Assembly: GCF_036173105.1 (NCBI RefSeq)
Contig: NZ_CP108053.1
Location: forward strand, 6,510,001 to 6,574,000
Direction of reading: 5' to 3'
DNA: 64,000 bases
Source: Streptomyces sp. NBC_00287
GTDB lineage: Bacteria; Actinomycetota; Actinomycetes; Streptomycetales; Streptomycetaceae
Part shown: in pieces, positions 52,936-63,898 of the stretch
Layout of the letters: every line of letters begins with the position of its first letter
Position numbering within the stretch: position 1 is the stretch's first letter
The notes under the pieces: generated by a model
Seen by the model: the letters and a program-made list of their open reading frames with translations, nothing else
Told to the model about the DNA's origin: nothing
The model's database searches: none
Made by a program: the position numbers and the translations under genes

Positions 52936-53937
52936 GTGAACGCACACTTCAGCTTCGCCCCCGCCACCGGCGTCGGCTCCATGCCCGGCGGCGACGCCCG
53001 GGAGGCCGCCAAGACGGTCACCGGATCCGTCGAGGACTTCCCGTACCTCGCCGAACTGCCCGCCCGCGGCCCTGGCGCGGACATGATCGGCCGTACCGCA
53101 GGAATGCTCGTCGAGCTGTACGCACGCGTGGAGCCCAGCGGCTGGCGGATCGGAGACCGGCCGGGACGGGACACCAAGCGCGCCCGCTCCTGGCTCGGCG
53201 AAGACCTCGACGCGCTGGAGGAGTTCACCCAGGGATACGAGGGACAGGTCAAGGTGCAGGCCGTCGGCCCCTGGACCCTCGCCGCTGCCCTCGAGCTGAA
53301 GAACGGGGAGTCCGTGCTCTCCGACCAAGGCGCCTGCCGCGACCTCACCGCCTCCCTCACCGAAGGCATCCGACTCCACCTCGCCGAGGTCCAGCAGCGC
53401 ATCCCCGGCGCCCAACTCGTCCTCCAGCTCGACGAACCATCCCTCACATCAGTGCTCCGGGGGCAGGTCAAAACCGCCAGCGGATACCGCACCCACCGCG
53501 CCGTCGACCGCCAGATCGTCGAGGCCGCCCTCCGCGAAGTCCTCGGGGTTCACGAAGGCCGGCCCGTCGTGGTCCACTCATGCGCACCGGACGTCCCCTT
53601 CGGACTGCTCCGCCGCGCCGGCGCCACCGCGATCTCCTTCGACTTCTCGCTCCTCACCGAGCGTGACGACGAGACCATCGGAGAGGCGGTCGAGGCGGGC
53701 ACCCGGCTGTTCGCAGGTGTCGTCCCGGGCACGGACGGCCCATTGTCAGACCCTGCCGGTAGCGTCATGGGTGTCAGGACGCTGTGGCGCAGGCTGGGGC
53801 TGCGACCGGGGCTTCTCGCGGAGTCCGTCACGGTCACTCCGGCGTGCGGACTCGCGGGCGCTTCCCCGGAGTACGCCCGCAAGGCTCTCGCCCACTGCGT
53901 CCGGGCGGCGAGATCCCTCGCGGACAACCCAGAGTAA
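52936..53937 (+). CDS. Vitamin B12-independent methionine synthase-like protein
   Basis: A 333-residue protein of the MetE C-terminal (Meth_synt_2) fold. Zinc ligands appear in VVHSCAPD (His and Cys) and in TPACGLAG (Cys). It lacks the MetE N-terminal half and matches the shorter, actinobacterial methionine synthase family that acts on methyl donors still under debate. GTG 52936. It precedes ligA by 15 bp and is probably co-transcribed. Confidence 0.86.
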   Translation: MNAHFSFAPATGVGSMPGGDAREAAKTVTGSVEDFPYLAELPARGPGADMIGRTAGMLVELYARVEPSGWRIGDRPGRDTKRARSWLGEDLDALEEFTQGYEGQVKVQAVGPWTLAAALELKNGESVLSDQGACRDLTASLTEGIRLHLAEVQQRIPGAQLVLQLDEPSLTSVLRGQVKTASGYRTHRAVDRQIVEAALREVLGVHEGRPVVVHSCAPDVPFGLLRRAGATAISFDFSLLTERDDETIGEAVEAGTRLFAGVVPGTDGPLSDPAGSVMGVRTLWRRLGLRPGLLAESVTVTPACGLAGASPEYARKALAHCVRAARSLADNPE

Positions 53938-53952
53938 CGGGAGGACAACACG

Positions 53953-56145
53953 GTGGCCGGCGACAAGCAAGCGGAGACGACGGTGCCCGCCGAGGCGCGG
54001 GAAAAGCACGCCAAGCTCGCTGAGCAGATCGAGGAGCACCGCTTCCGGTACTACGTGAAGGACGCTCCGGTCATCAGCGACGCGGAGTTCGACAAGCTCC
54101 TGCGCTCCCTCGAGGCGCTGGAGGACGAGTACGCCGAGCTCCGCACACCCGACTCACCGACCCAGAAGGTCGCGGGGGCGTACGAGACGGAGTTCACGGC
54201 CGTCCAGCACCGCCGGCGCATGCTCTCCCTGGACAACGCCTTCGACGACCTGGAGCTCGCCGCCTGGGCCGAGCGCGTCCACAAGGACGTCGGCACCTCC
54301 GCGTACCACTTCCTGTGCGAGTTGAAGGTCGACGGCCTCGCCGTGAACCTGACGTACGAGCACGGACGGCTGACGAGGGCCGCGACCCGAGGCGACGGCC
54401 GTACCGGCGAGGACATCACTCCCAATGTGCGCACCATCGCTGAGATCCCCGACCGGCTGACCGGCGACAGCATCCCGGACCTGGTCGAGATCCGCGGCGA
54501 GGTCTACTTCCCGATGGAGAAGTTCGAGGAGCTCAACGCCCGTCTGGTCGAGGCGGGCGACAAGCCCTTTGCCAACCCGCGCAACGCCGCCGCCGGTTCG
54601 CTGCGCCAGAAGGACCCGCGCGTCACCGCCACCCGCCCGCTGCACATGGTCGTCCACGGCATCGGCGCACTGGAGGGCTCCGACGGCCTCACCCGCCTCT
54701 CCCAGGCGTACGACCTGCTCAAGACCTGGGGACTGCCCACCTCCCGACACAACAAGGTGGTCGGCGACCTCGACGGCGTCCGGCAGTTCATCGCCTACTA
54801 CGGCGAGAACCGCCACTCCGTGGAGCACGAGATCGACGGAGTCGTCGTCAAGCTCGACGAGATCCCGCTCCAGGGCCGCCTCGGCTCCACCTCGCGCGCG
54901 CCGCGCTGGGCTATCGCGTACAAGTACGCGCCGGAGGAGGTCAACACCAAGCTGGTCAACATCCGCGTGGGCGTGGGCCGTACGGGCCGGGTGACGCCGT
55001 ACGCCCAGGTCGAGCCGGTGACGGTGGCCGGCTCGGAGGTCGAGTTCGCCACCCTGCACAACCAGGACGTGGTCAAGGCCAAGGGCGTCCTCATCGGCGA
55101 CACCGTGGTGCTGCGCAAGGCCGGAGATGTCATCCCGGAGATCCTCGGCCCGGTCGTCGACCTGCGCGACGGCAGCGAGCGCGAGTTCGTGATGCCGAGC
55201 GAATGCCCCGAGTGCGGTACGGCGCTCAGGCCCATGAAGGAGGGTGACGTCGACCTGCGCTGCCCGAACGCCCGGAGCTGCCCGGCCCAGTTGCGCGAGC
55301 GCCTGTTCTACCTCGCGGGCCGCAAGTCGCTGGACATCGAGCACTTCGGATACGTCGCCGCGGCCGCGCTCACCAAGCCGCTGGAGCCCGAGGACCCGCC
55401 GCTGATCGACGAGGGCGATCTGTTCGACCTCACTATCGAGCGGCTGCTGCCCATCAAGGCGTACGTCCTCGACCAGGACAGCGGTCTGCCCAAGCGGGAC
55501 CCGAAGAGCGGCGAGGAGAAGATCGCGACGGTCTTCGCCAACCAGCAGGGCGAGCCGAAGAAGAACGCGCTTGCCATGCTGGAGAACATCCAGGCGGCCA
55601 AGGAGCGTCCGCTCGCCCGGGTCCTCACGGGCCTGTCGATCCGTCATGTGGGCCCGGTGGCCGCGGAGGCGCTGGCCCGGGAATTCCGCTCGATCGAGCG
55701 GATCGAGCAGGCGAGTGAGGAGGAGCTGGCGGCCACCGACGGCGTCGGCGCGATCATCGCTGCCTCGCTCAAGGAGTGGTTCGCCGAGGAGTGGCACCAG
55801 GAGATCCTGCGCAAGTGGCGAGCGGCCGGTGTCCGCATGGAGGAGGAGGGCTCCGGCGAGGACCAGGGCCCGCGCCCGCTCGAAGGGCTCACCGTCGTTG
55901 TGACCGGCACCTTGGAGCACTTCACCCGGGACGGCGCCAAGGAGGCGCTGCAGACCCGTGGAGCGAAAGTGACCGGTTCGGTTTCGAAGAAGACGTCCTT
56001 CGTCGTTGTGGGTGACAATCCTGGTTCGAAGTACGACAAGGCGATGCAGCTCAAGGTGCCTGTTCTGAACGAGGACGGCTTCAACGTCCTGCTGGAACAA
56101 GGCCCCGAGGCGGCGGCCGAAGTCGCGCTTCCGACCGAGGAGTAG
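53953..56145 (+). CDS. ligA: NAD-dependent DNA ligase
   Basis: A 730-residue ligase. The adenylation lysine is in CELKVDGLAV, followed by the OB fold, the four-Cys zinc finger (CPECG...CPNARSC), the HhH region and the C-terminal BRCT domain (LTVVVTGTLEHFTRDGA). It seals DNA nicks in replication and repair and is essential. GTG 53953. Confidence 0.97.
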   Translation: MAGDKQAETTVPAEAREKHAKLAEQIEEHRFRYYVKDAPVISDAEFDKLLRSLEALEDEYAELRTPDSPTQKVAGAYETEFTAVQHRRRMLSLDNAFDDLELAAWAERVHKDVGTSAYHFLCELKVDGLAVNLTYEHGRLTRAATRGDGRTGEDITPNVRTIAEIPDRLTGDSIPDLVEIRGEVYFPMEKFEELNARLVEAGDKPFANPRNAAAGSLRQKDPRVTATRPLHMVVHGIGALEGSDGLTRLSQAYDLLKTWGLPTSRHNKVVGDLDGVRQFIAYYGENRHSVEHEIDGVVVKLDEIPLQGRLGSTSRAPRWAIAYKYAPEEVNTKLVNIRVGVGRTGRVTPYAQVEPVTVAGSEVEFATLHNQDVVKAKGVLIGDTVVLRKAGDVIPEILGPVVDLRDGSEREFVMPSECPECGTALRPMKEGDVDLRCPNARSCPAQLRERLFYLAGRKSLDIEHFGYVAAAALTKPLEPEDPPLIDEGDLFDLTIERLLPIKAYVLDQDSGLPKRDPKSGEEKIATVFANQQGEPKKNALAMLENIQAAKERPLARVLTGLSIRHVGPVAAEALAREFRSIERIEQASEEELAATDGVGAIIAASLKEWFAEEWHQEILRKWRAAGVRMEEEGSGEDQGPRPLEGLTVVVTGTLEHFTRDGAKEALQTRGAKVTGSVSKKTSFVVVGDNPGSKYDKAMQLKVPVLNEDGFNVLLEQGPEAAAEVALPTEE

Positions 56146-56163
56146 CGAGAAGTAGCGGTTGAA

Positions 56164-56203
56164 GGCCACCCGATCGGCGCATATCAGATGCATACGGGTG
56201 GCC
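56164..56203 (+). terminator. Inverted repeat after ligA
   Basis: GGCCACCCG (56164-56172) and CGGGTGGCC (56195-56203) are complementary, with a 22-nt AT-richer loop. It may be a terminator for ligA or a regulatory site for the GGDEF/EAL gene. The 270-bp gap up to 56415 shows nothing else clear. Confidence 0.45.
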
Positions 56204-56415
56204 GGGGCGCATTCGGGCAACCGTCGACGACCGCTGCCCGTGGAAGCCTTCTGCGGCCTACTGTTGAGATGTGCGCCTGCCGTGCCCAGCTGCGGTTGGG
56301 GCATTCCCTTGCTCTTGATGAGCTGGGGGAAGGGTTTTCCAACGCGGTGCCGCCCAGAGTTGTCGGGCATCGGGGCCGCGTGGCGTGGGCACCGCCGGCT
56401 GTGAGAGGGACGGGA

Positions 56416-58632
56416 ATGGAACCGACCGAGAGCGCCGCCCCGGACTCACGGCTGCGCCGGTTCACCGGCGCCTGGCGGACGATCCGCTGGTCCGGGTGGG
56501 CCGCCGGGCGTCCAGCGGGACCGCCCACCGGGCCGGACGGCCTCGGCGCCGCACAGCTCACCGTCGAGCGCGTCCCCGGCCTGTCGGAGAGCGAGGCCGA
56601 ACGGCACCTGTCCTGGCCCGCCCTGCCCGCGGCCGTCGTCGCGGCGGCCGGCTTCGTCCTCGGCGCCGGCTTCTACCGCGCCTTCACCGGCGGCCACGCC
56701 CTCTTCCCGTCCGGCACCGTCGGCTGGTCGCTCGCCGTGCTCACCGGCGTCATCGTCGGCCACCTCGTCGCCCTCGGCCGCGCCCGCTGGTGGGGCGGCA
56801 CCGGCTCCGGCGCCGCCCTCACCCTCGCCGTCCTGATGCTCTACGGCTGGGTGCCCGCCGGCATGGTCAGCCTCACCGTCGTCGTGCTGGTCGGCATAGC
56901 CCGCCGCCACCGCTGGCGGCAGGGCGTCCTGCACGGCTCGGTGGACATCCTCGGCATCGCCGCCGGCGCCCTGGTGCTCGCCGCGTTCGGCCGGGTGCCG
57001 TCCGTCGAGGCCCCCTGGAACCCCGACACCTGGACCTTCTACACCGCCCCCGAGGTAGTGCTGGTCGCCACCGCCTACCTCCTGGTCAGCCGCACCCTGC
57101 TGTGGTACCTGCACGCCCCGCGCACCGGAGGACTGCCCACCGTCGCCCGCACCGCCCTGCTCAGACAGGGCCTGGTCGCCGTCGCCCTGCTCGGTATCGC
57201 CCCGCTGGTCTGTGTCGTCGCCATGGCCAAGCCGGTGCTGCTGCCGCTGTTCGCCATCCCGCTGATCGCCCTCGACTCCACCCTGTGGATAGCCCGGGCC
57301 CGCGCCGAGGAGCAGTTGCGCGACCCGCTGACCGGACTGCCCAACCGGCAGTGGCTGCTGGAGCGCATCTGGACCGCGCTCGACGACGCCGAGCGGATCG
57401 GCGCCCGGTCCGCACTGATGGTGATCGACCTGGACCGGTTCCGATCGGTCAATGACACGCTCGGTCATCTCGCCGGTGATCGGCTGCTGCTCCAGATAGC
57501 CGACCGGCTCCGGCTGGCGCTGCCCCGCGGGGCCGAGGCCGCGCGCCTGGGCGGTGACGAGTTCGCGGTCTTACTGCCGGTCGCCGACTCCACGACGTCC
57601 GCGATCCGGGTCGCCCGCAGTCTGGTCGCCGACCTCAGCTCCCCTCTCGACCTCGACGGCCTCACCCTGGTCCTGGAGGCCAGCGCCGGCGTCGCCGTCT
57701 TCCCCGACCACGCCCTGGACGCCGAGGGCCTGCTGCGCCGCGCGGACGTGGCGATGTACCAGGCGAAGCGGGACCGTACGGGCGTAGAGGTGTACGAGTC
57801 CAAGCGGGACTCCAACACCCCGGACCGCCTCGGTCTTCTCGGCGATCTGCGCCGGGCGCTGGACGCGCACGAGGTGCAGCTGCACTACCAGCCCAAGGTC
57901 CGCTTCGACGGCCAGGTCGCAGGCCTTGAGGCGCTGGTCCGCTGGGTGCATCCGGAGCGCGGGAAGGTGCCGCCGGACGAGTTCATAGCCATCGCCGAGT
58001 CCTCCGGGCTGATGCCCTATCTCACCGAGTACGTGCTGGACACGGCGCTCGCCCAGGTCGCCAAGTGGCGGGCCCAGGGCCTGTATGTCCCGGTCGCCGT
58101 CAATGTCTCCCCGCGCGACGTCCACACCCCGGGCTTCGCCGGATCGGTCGCCGCCCGGCTCGCCCGGCACGGCGTCCCGGCGGGCTCACTCCAGTTGGAG
58201 ATAACCGAGCACGTCCTCCTGGAGGACCCGCAGCGCGCCGCCGACACCCTCGCGGGCCTGACCGGGCACGGCGTGAAGATGTCCCTGGACGACTTCGGCA
58301 CGGGTTATTCCTCCCTCGTGCATCTGCGCCGCCTGCCCGTCAGCGAGCTGAAGATCGACCGCTCGTTCGTGGCCCGGCTCGCCATCGACAACGAGGACGC
58401 GGAGATCGTGCGCTGCACGGTCGACCTCGCGCACTCCCTCGGCCTGCTGGTCGTCGCCGAGGGCGTCGAGGACGACGAGACCTGGGAGCGGCTGCGCGAC
58501 CTGGGCTGCGACGCCGTACAGGGCTGGCTGGTCGCCGCGGCGATGCCTCCCGAGGAGACGACGGCCTGGTTGCGGGCGAGGGGATCACGGGGTTGGCAGA
58601 GGCCGAGGGCGGCCCTGCCGGCGGCGGAGTGA
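56416..58632 (+). CDS. rmdB: Membrane GGDEF-EAL cyclic-di-GMP protein
   Basis: A 738-residue protein. Residues ~60-290 hold several membrane helices. The GGDEF domain has the intact LGGDEFAVLL active site, and the EAL domain the intact GLEALVRW and downstream DDFGTGYSSL and KIDRSF motifs, so both synthesis and degradation of c-di-GMP are possible. The layout and the position just after ligA match RmdB of S. coelicolor (SCO5495), a phosphodiesterase affecting aerial mycelium. Right after GGDEF, a TTA leucine codon occurs at 57571-57573. ATG 56416 is preferred (GAGAGGG upstream); the frame is open to 56188. Confidence 0.9.
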   Translation: MEPTESAAPDSRLRRFTGAWRTIRWSGWAAGRPAGPPTGPDGLGAAQLTVERVPGLSESEAERHLSWPALPAAVVAAAGFVLGAGFYRAFTGGHALFPSGTVGWSLAVLTGVIVGHLVALGRARWWGGTGSGAALTLAVLMLYGWVPAGMVSLTVVVLVGIARRHRWRQGVLHGSVDILGIAAGALVLAAFGRVPSVEAPWNPDTWTFYTAPEVVLVATAYLLVSRTLLWYLHAPRTGGLPTVARTALLRQGLVAVALLGIAPLVCVVAMAKPVLLPLFAIPLIALDSTLWIARARAEEQLRDPLTGLPNRQWLLERIWTALDDAERIGARSALMVIDLDRFRSVNDTLGHLAGDRLLLQIADRLRLALPRGAEAARLGGDEFAVLLPVADSTTSAIRVARSLVADLSSPLDLDGLTLVLEASAGVAVFPDHALDAEGLLRRADVAMYQAKRDRTGVEVYESKRDSNTPDRLGLLGDLRRALDAHEVQLHYQPKVRFDGQVAGLEALVRWVHPERGKVPPDEFIAIAESSGLMPYLTEYVLDTALAQVAKWRAQGLYVPVAVNVSPRDVHTPGFAGSVAARLARHGVPAGSLQLEITEHVLLEDPQRAADTLAGLTGHGVKMSLDDFGTGYSSLVHLRRLPVSELKIDRSFVARLAIDNEDAEIVRCTVDLAHSLGLLVVAEGVEDDETWERLRDLGCDAVQGWLVAAAMPPEETTAWLRARGSRGWQRPRAALPAAE

Positions 58633-58788
58633 CGTGCCACGACGGCGCCGCAGCCGCCGAACGACCCTCTGAGGCACTTCCATCCGCGGGGCCCGAGCCG
58701 CACTCCCGGGAAACCGTTTAACGGCCGGAGGCCCCCGCCCCATAGGATTGGGCCCAAACCACACGCACTCACCCCAGAGGATCGCTGC

Positions 58789-59085
58789 ATGCCTGGCATC
58801 ACGCGCGAGGAGGTCGCCCACCTCGCCCGGCTGGCGCGTCTGGAGCTGAAGCCCGAAGAGCTCGAGCACTTCGCGGGACAGCTGGACGACATCATCGGCG
58901 CGGTCGCACGCGTCAGTGAGGTCGCCGACCAAGACGTACCGCCGACCTCGCACCCGCTCCCGCTGACGAACGTCATGCGGGCGGACGAGGTCCGTCCGTC
59001 GCTCACCCCCGAGCAGGCGCTCTCCGGCGCCCCGGCCCAGGAGCAGCAGCGTTTCAAGGTGCCGCAGATCCTGGGGGAGGACTAA
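58789..59085 (+). CDS. gatC: Glutamyl/aspartyl-tRNA amidotransferase subunit C
   Basis: A 98-residue GatC: GITREEVAHLARLARLELKPEE at the start and DVPPTSHPLPLTNVMRADEV in the middle. It stabilises GatA-GatB. A TAGGAT hexamer (58743-58748) may be the -10 box of the gat operon. It is 5 bp upstream of gatA. Confidence 0.95.
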   Translation: MPGITREEVAHLARLARLELKPEELEHFAGQLDDIIGAVARVSEVADQDVPPTSHPLPLTNVMRADEVRPSLTPEQALSGAPAQEQQRFKVPQILGED

Positions 59086-59090
59086 TCGCC

Positions 59091-60580
<1,490 letters not shown>

Positions 60581-60584
<4 letters not shown>

Positions 60585-60820
60585 GCAAGCTGTCCAAGGC
60601 CAAGGACTTCAAGAAGTCCAAGTCCGGTACGTACCTGTCGATGGCCACCACCGCGTTCGGCGCGTTCGGTGTCGCCAAGCAGATCAAGAAGGCCCGCGCC
60701 GAGCAGGACACGCTGAGGCTGATCGACGCCACCGTCTCCGCGGTCGCGGTCGTCACCGGCCTCGCCATCCTGTACCGCGAACTGAAGCGGCTGGGCGACG
60801 ACGACGTCCTGCTGGGCTGA
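60581..60820 (+). CDS. Small protein between gatA and gatB
   Basis: A 79-residue protein. Its N-terminus is basic (SKLSKAKDFKKSKSG), the middle has a weakly hydrophobic segment (LSMATTAFGAFGVA), and a second one follows (ATVSAVAVVTGLAILY). The GTG overlaps the gatA stop by 4 bp, and gatB begins 15 bp later, so it is translated with the amidotransferase. It may be a small membrane-associated protein conserved here in actinomycetes; function unknown. Confidence 0.8.
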
Positions 60821-60835
60821 GAGGGAAGTTTCACC

Positions 60836-62350
60836 GTGACCACCACGACCGACCTGGTGTCGTACGAGGACGCGCTGGCGTCGTACGACCCCGTCATGGG
60901 CCTTGAGGTCCATGTCGAACTCGGCACCAAGACCAAGATGTTCTGCGGCTGTTCGACCGAGCTCGGCCAGGACGCGAACACCCAGACCTGCCCGGTCTGC
61001 CTCGGCATGCCCGGCGCGCTCCCGGTCGTCAACGCGACCGGCGTCGAGTCGGCGATCAAGATCGGTCTCGCGCTGAACTGCGAGATCGCCGAGTGGTGCC
61101 GCTTCGCCCGGAAGAACTACTTCTATCCGGACATGCCGAAGAACTTCCAGACCTCCCAGTACGACGAGCCGATCGCCTTCAACGGCTATCTCGACGTGCA
61201 GCTGGAGGACGGCGAGACCTTCCGCGTGGAGATCGAGCGCGCCCACATGGAGGAGGACACCGGCAAGTCGACGCACGTCGGCGGTGCCACGGGCCGTATC
61301 CATGGCGCCTCGCACTCGCTGCTGGACTACAACCGCGCCGGCATCCCGCTCATCGAGATCGTCACCAAGCCGATCGAGGGTGCGGGCGAGCGTGCTCCCG
61401 AGGTGGCGAAGGCGTACGTCCGTGAGCTGCGCGAGGTCATCAAGGCGCTCGGTGTGTCGGAAGCCCGCATGGAGATGGGGCAGATGCGCTGCGACGTGAA
61501 CCTGTCGCTGCGCCCGCACGGCCGCGAGAAGTTCGGCACGCGTTCCGAGACGAAGAACGTCAACTCGCTGCGGTCCGTGGAGCGTGCGGCCCGTTTCGAG
61601 ATCCAGCGGCACGCGGCGGTGCTGTCTTCGGGCGGCACGATCATCCAGGAGACCCGCCACTTCCACGAGGACACCGGGTCGACGACCTCGGGCCGCGTGA
61701 AGGAGGAGGCCGAGGACTACCGGTACTTCCCGGAGCCGGACCTGGTACCGGTCGCGCCCACCCGTGAGTGGGTCGAGGAGATCCGCGCCGGGCTGCCGGA
61801 GCTGCCGCTGGTCCGCCGCAACCGACTCCTCGCGGAGTGGGGCATCTCGGCCACCGAGATGCAGGCGATCCTCAACGCCGGTGCGCTGGACCTGATCGTC
61901 GCCACGATCGACGCCGGTGCCGACGCCGCCTCCTCCCGTAAGTGGTGGATGGGCGAACTGGCCCGTAGCGCCAACGAGTCGGGCAAGTCGCTGGACGAGC
62001 TGGCGATCACTCCGGCGCAGGTCGCCCGGGTCACCGAGCTGGTTTCGAAGGGTGACCTGAACGACAAGCTGGCCCGTCAGGTCATCGAGGGCGTCCTCGC
62101 GGGCGAGGGCACCCCGGACGAGGTCGTCGACAAGCGCGGTCTGAAGGTCGTCTCCGACGAGGGCGCCCTGACCACCGCCGTCGAGGAGGCCATCGCCGGC
62201 AACCCGGGCATCGCCGACAAGATCCGCGGCGGCAAGGTGGCCGCGGCCGGCGCCCTGGTGGGCGCGGTCATGAAGGCGACCCGGGGTCAGGCCGACGCGG
62301 CCCGCGTCAAGGAGCTGATCCTGGAGAAGCTGGGCGTCAGCGAGGGCTGA
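60836..62350 (+). CDS. gatB: Glutamyl/aspartyl-tRNA amidotransferase subunit B
   Basis: A 504-residue GatB with the cradle domain MGLEVHVELGTKTKMFC and CPVCLGMPG, the DYNRAGIPLIEIVTKP segment, and the C-terminal GatB_Yqey helical domain that contacts tRNA. It completes the GatCAB complex forming Gln-tRNA and Asn-tRNA. GTG 60836. Confidence 0.97.
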   Translation: MTTTTDLVSYEDALASYDPVMGLEVHVELGTKTKMFCGCSTELGQDANTQTCPVCLGMPGALPVVNATGVESAIKIGLALNCEIAEWCRFARKNYFYPDMPKNFQTSQYDEPIAFNGYLDVQLEDGETFRVEIERAHMEEDTGKSTHVGGATGRIHGASHSLLDYNRAGIPLIEIVTKPIEGAGERAPEVAKAYVRELREVIKALGVSEARMEMGQMRCDVNLSLRPHGREKFGTRSETKNVNSLRSVERAARFEIQRHAAVLSSGGTIIQETRHFHEDTGSTTSGRVKEEAEDYRYFPEPDLVPVAPTREWVEEIRAGLPELPLVRRNRLLAEWGISATEMQAILNAGALDLIVATIDAGADAASSRKWWMGELARSANESGKSLDELAITPAQVARVTELVSKGDLNDKLARQVIEGVLAGEGTPDEVVDKRGLKVVSDEGALTTAVEEAIAGNPGIADKIRGGKVAAAGALVGAVMKATRGQADAARVKELILEKLGVSEG

Positions 62351-62362
62351 GCCGAGTCGCGT

Positions 62363-62393
62363 ACGGCCCCGGAGGCAAGTCCTCCGGGGCCGT
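62363..62393. terminator. Bidirectional terminator between gatB and the methyltransferase gene
   Basis: ACGGCCCCGGAGG (62363-62375) and its perfect complement (62381-62393) form a 13-bp stem with loop CAAGT. It lies between two convergent genes, 12 bp past the gatB stop. Confidence 0.85.
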
Positions 62394-62401
62394 TGCGCTG
62401 C

Positions 62402-63214
62402 TTACTTACGGCGTCCTACGAGTCGTACGAAGCCCAGTGCCCGGCCCTCGTCCGCCCGTACCGCCTCGCCGACCCGGCGGGCCATCGTGCGATGGAACTC
62501 CTCCGGGCTCTCCTCGGCGATGACGTCGCACCACAGCAGCCAGTCCCGCCAGCCGTCCGGCTGCCAGTCGGCCGCCTCGACCTCGACGGCTCCGCCGCGC
62601 GTCCACTGGCGTCGCCACCAGTCGGCGGAGTGGAAGCACCACCAGTCGGGCTCCCACCACTGCTCGAGATGCTCCGGCGGCTCGACGCCGTCCAGTTCCT
62701 CCCGCAGTGCGGGCATGACGACGCCGATCCGCCCGCCCGGCTTCAGCAGCCGGGTCAGGGTGGGCAGATAGAGGTCGTTCGTGCCGAAGTACTGGTACGC
62801 GTCGATACTCACGATCGCGTCGAAGCTGCCCTCGGCGAAGGGCAGATCATGCGCCTCGGTGTGCACGGGCAGCACCCGGTCGGCGAATCCGGCCTCGGCG
62901 ATGCGCTGTGCGTTCTCGTAGGGTTTGACCCACAGGTCGGCCGCGGTGACCTGGGCGTCGTACTCCCTGGCCAGGAAGACTGAGGTCATGGCACGGCCGC
63001 AGCCCAGGTCGAGCACGCGGGCGCCGGGGCGCAGGGCGTCCAGGCCGAGGGCGGGCGCGAGCCACTCCAGCAGCCACAGGGCGTTCGGGCCCATCTGGTT
63101 CTCGATGACCCAGCGGATGTCGTAGGTGTTGCTGCGCGGGTAGCGGGTGTGGGTCAGCCGCTTGGCGAGGTCCTCATTCGAGGGCCCCGTCAGCGGCGGG
63201 GTGATGTCTGGCAT
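62402..63214 (-). CDS. SAM-dependent methyltransferase
   Basis: A 270-residue class I methyltransferase with motif I VLDLGCGRAMTSVFLA, acidic loop and the VSIDAYQYFG region after it. It resembles the Methyltransf_11/25 group of small-molecule methyltransferases; substrate unknown. It converges on gatB across the terminator. Confidence 0.88.
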   Translation of the reverse strand: MPDITPPLTGPSNEDLAKRLTHTRYPRSNTYDIRWVIENQMGPNALWLLEWLAPALGLDALRPGARVLDLGCGRAMTSVFLAREYDAQVTAADLWVKPYENAQRIAEAGFADRVLPVHTEAHDLPFAEGSFDAIVSIDAYQYFGTNDLYLPTLTRLLKPGGRIGVVMPALREELDGVEPPEHLEQWWEPDWWCFHSADWWRRQWTRGGAVEVEAADWQPDGWRDWLLWCDVIAEESPEEFHRTMARRVGEAVRADEGRALGFVRLVGRRK

Positions 63215-63402
63215 CGGTGAACGGGCTCCTTGAGTCCGGGGAAGCGGAAAGGGATACGTCGGAGCTCGGTCGGACGCTCAAACAATGCACCTGCTTCGGC
63301 CGGCGGCAAGGGGCCGCGAGAACGGCGGACCAAGGGACACTAGCAACCGTGCGTACGGCCCCGCACCTGGTTTCTCAGGGGGACGCGCTACGCTCGCCCG
63401 CC

Positions 63403-63705
63403 ATGAGTGGACGCCCCGATTCCGAGCACCCCGCGGACATAGCCGAGGCGCACGAGGTGCACGACGCGCGCCGGGCCCGCTGGACGGCGGCCACGGTCGG
63501 CGCACTGCTGACCCTGGCCGGCCTCGCCGCCTCGACGCTCCGCGCCACCGGCTCCGCCCCGGCGCTCGTCCCGGCCGCCTACGCCCTCGGCGCCGCCGTC
63601 TGCGGCCTCGCGGCCTTCCTCGGCTCCCGGGGCCGTACCCGGTGGGCGCTGTGGCTGCTGATCGTCGGGGTGACGGTGATGGCGTTCGGAGACCAGTTCG
63701 ACTGA
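63403..63705 (+). CDS. DUF2530 membrane protein
   Basis: A 100-residue protein with a polar start, then helices TAATVGALLTLAGLAAST and ALVPAAYALGAAVCGLAAFLG and ALWLLIVGVTVMAFG. This matches the DUF2530 type of three-helix actinobacterial proteins of unknown role. The frame is open to 63217; ATG 63403 fits the family. Confidence 0.8.
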   Translation: MSGRPDSEHPADIAEAHEVHDARRARWTAATVGALLTLAGLAASTLRATGSAPALVPAAYALGAAVCGLAAFLGSRGRTRWALWLLIVGVTVMAFGDQFD

Positions 63706-63898
63706 CGTGACAGTGTGGCCGTTACTGTCCTGTGATCTGGCTCGCACTCCTGTGAATAAACCCACGAACGCATTAAACGATCACTTTCACCTGCAAGAGT
63801 GGTCTTCGCATTGCTCATGCGTTCTTTGCGGGCTGTTCACCACATGAACGACTGTTCCCGGCTAAAGATCCATAAATCGCACCCCTGGGAGCAGGTTC

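Noticed and set aside
54154..56370. 738-codon open frame antisense to ligA
   Set aside because: Same cause; ligA on the other strand is unambiguous and full length.
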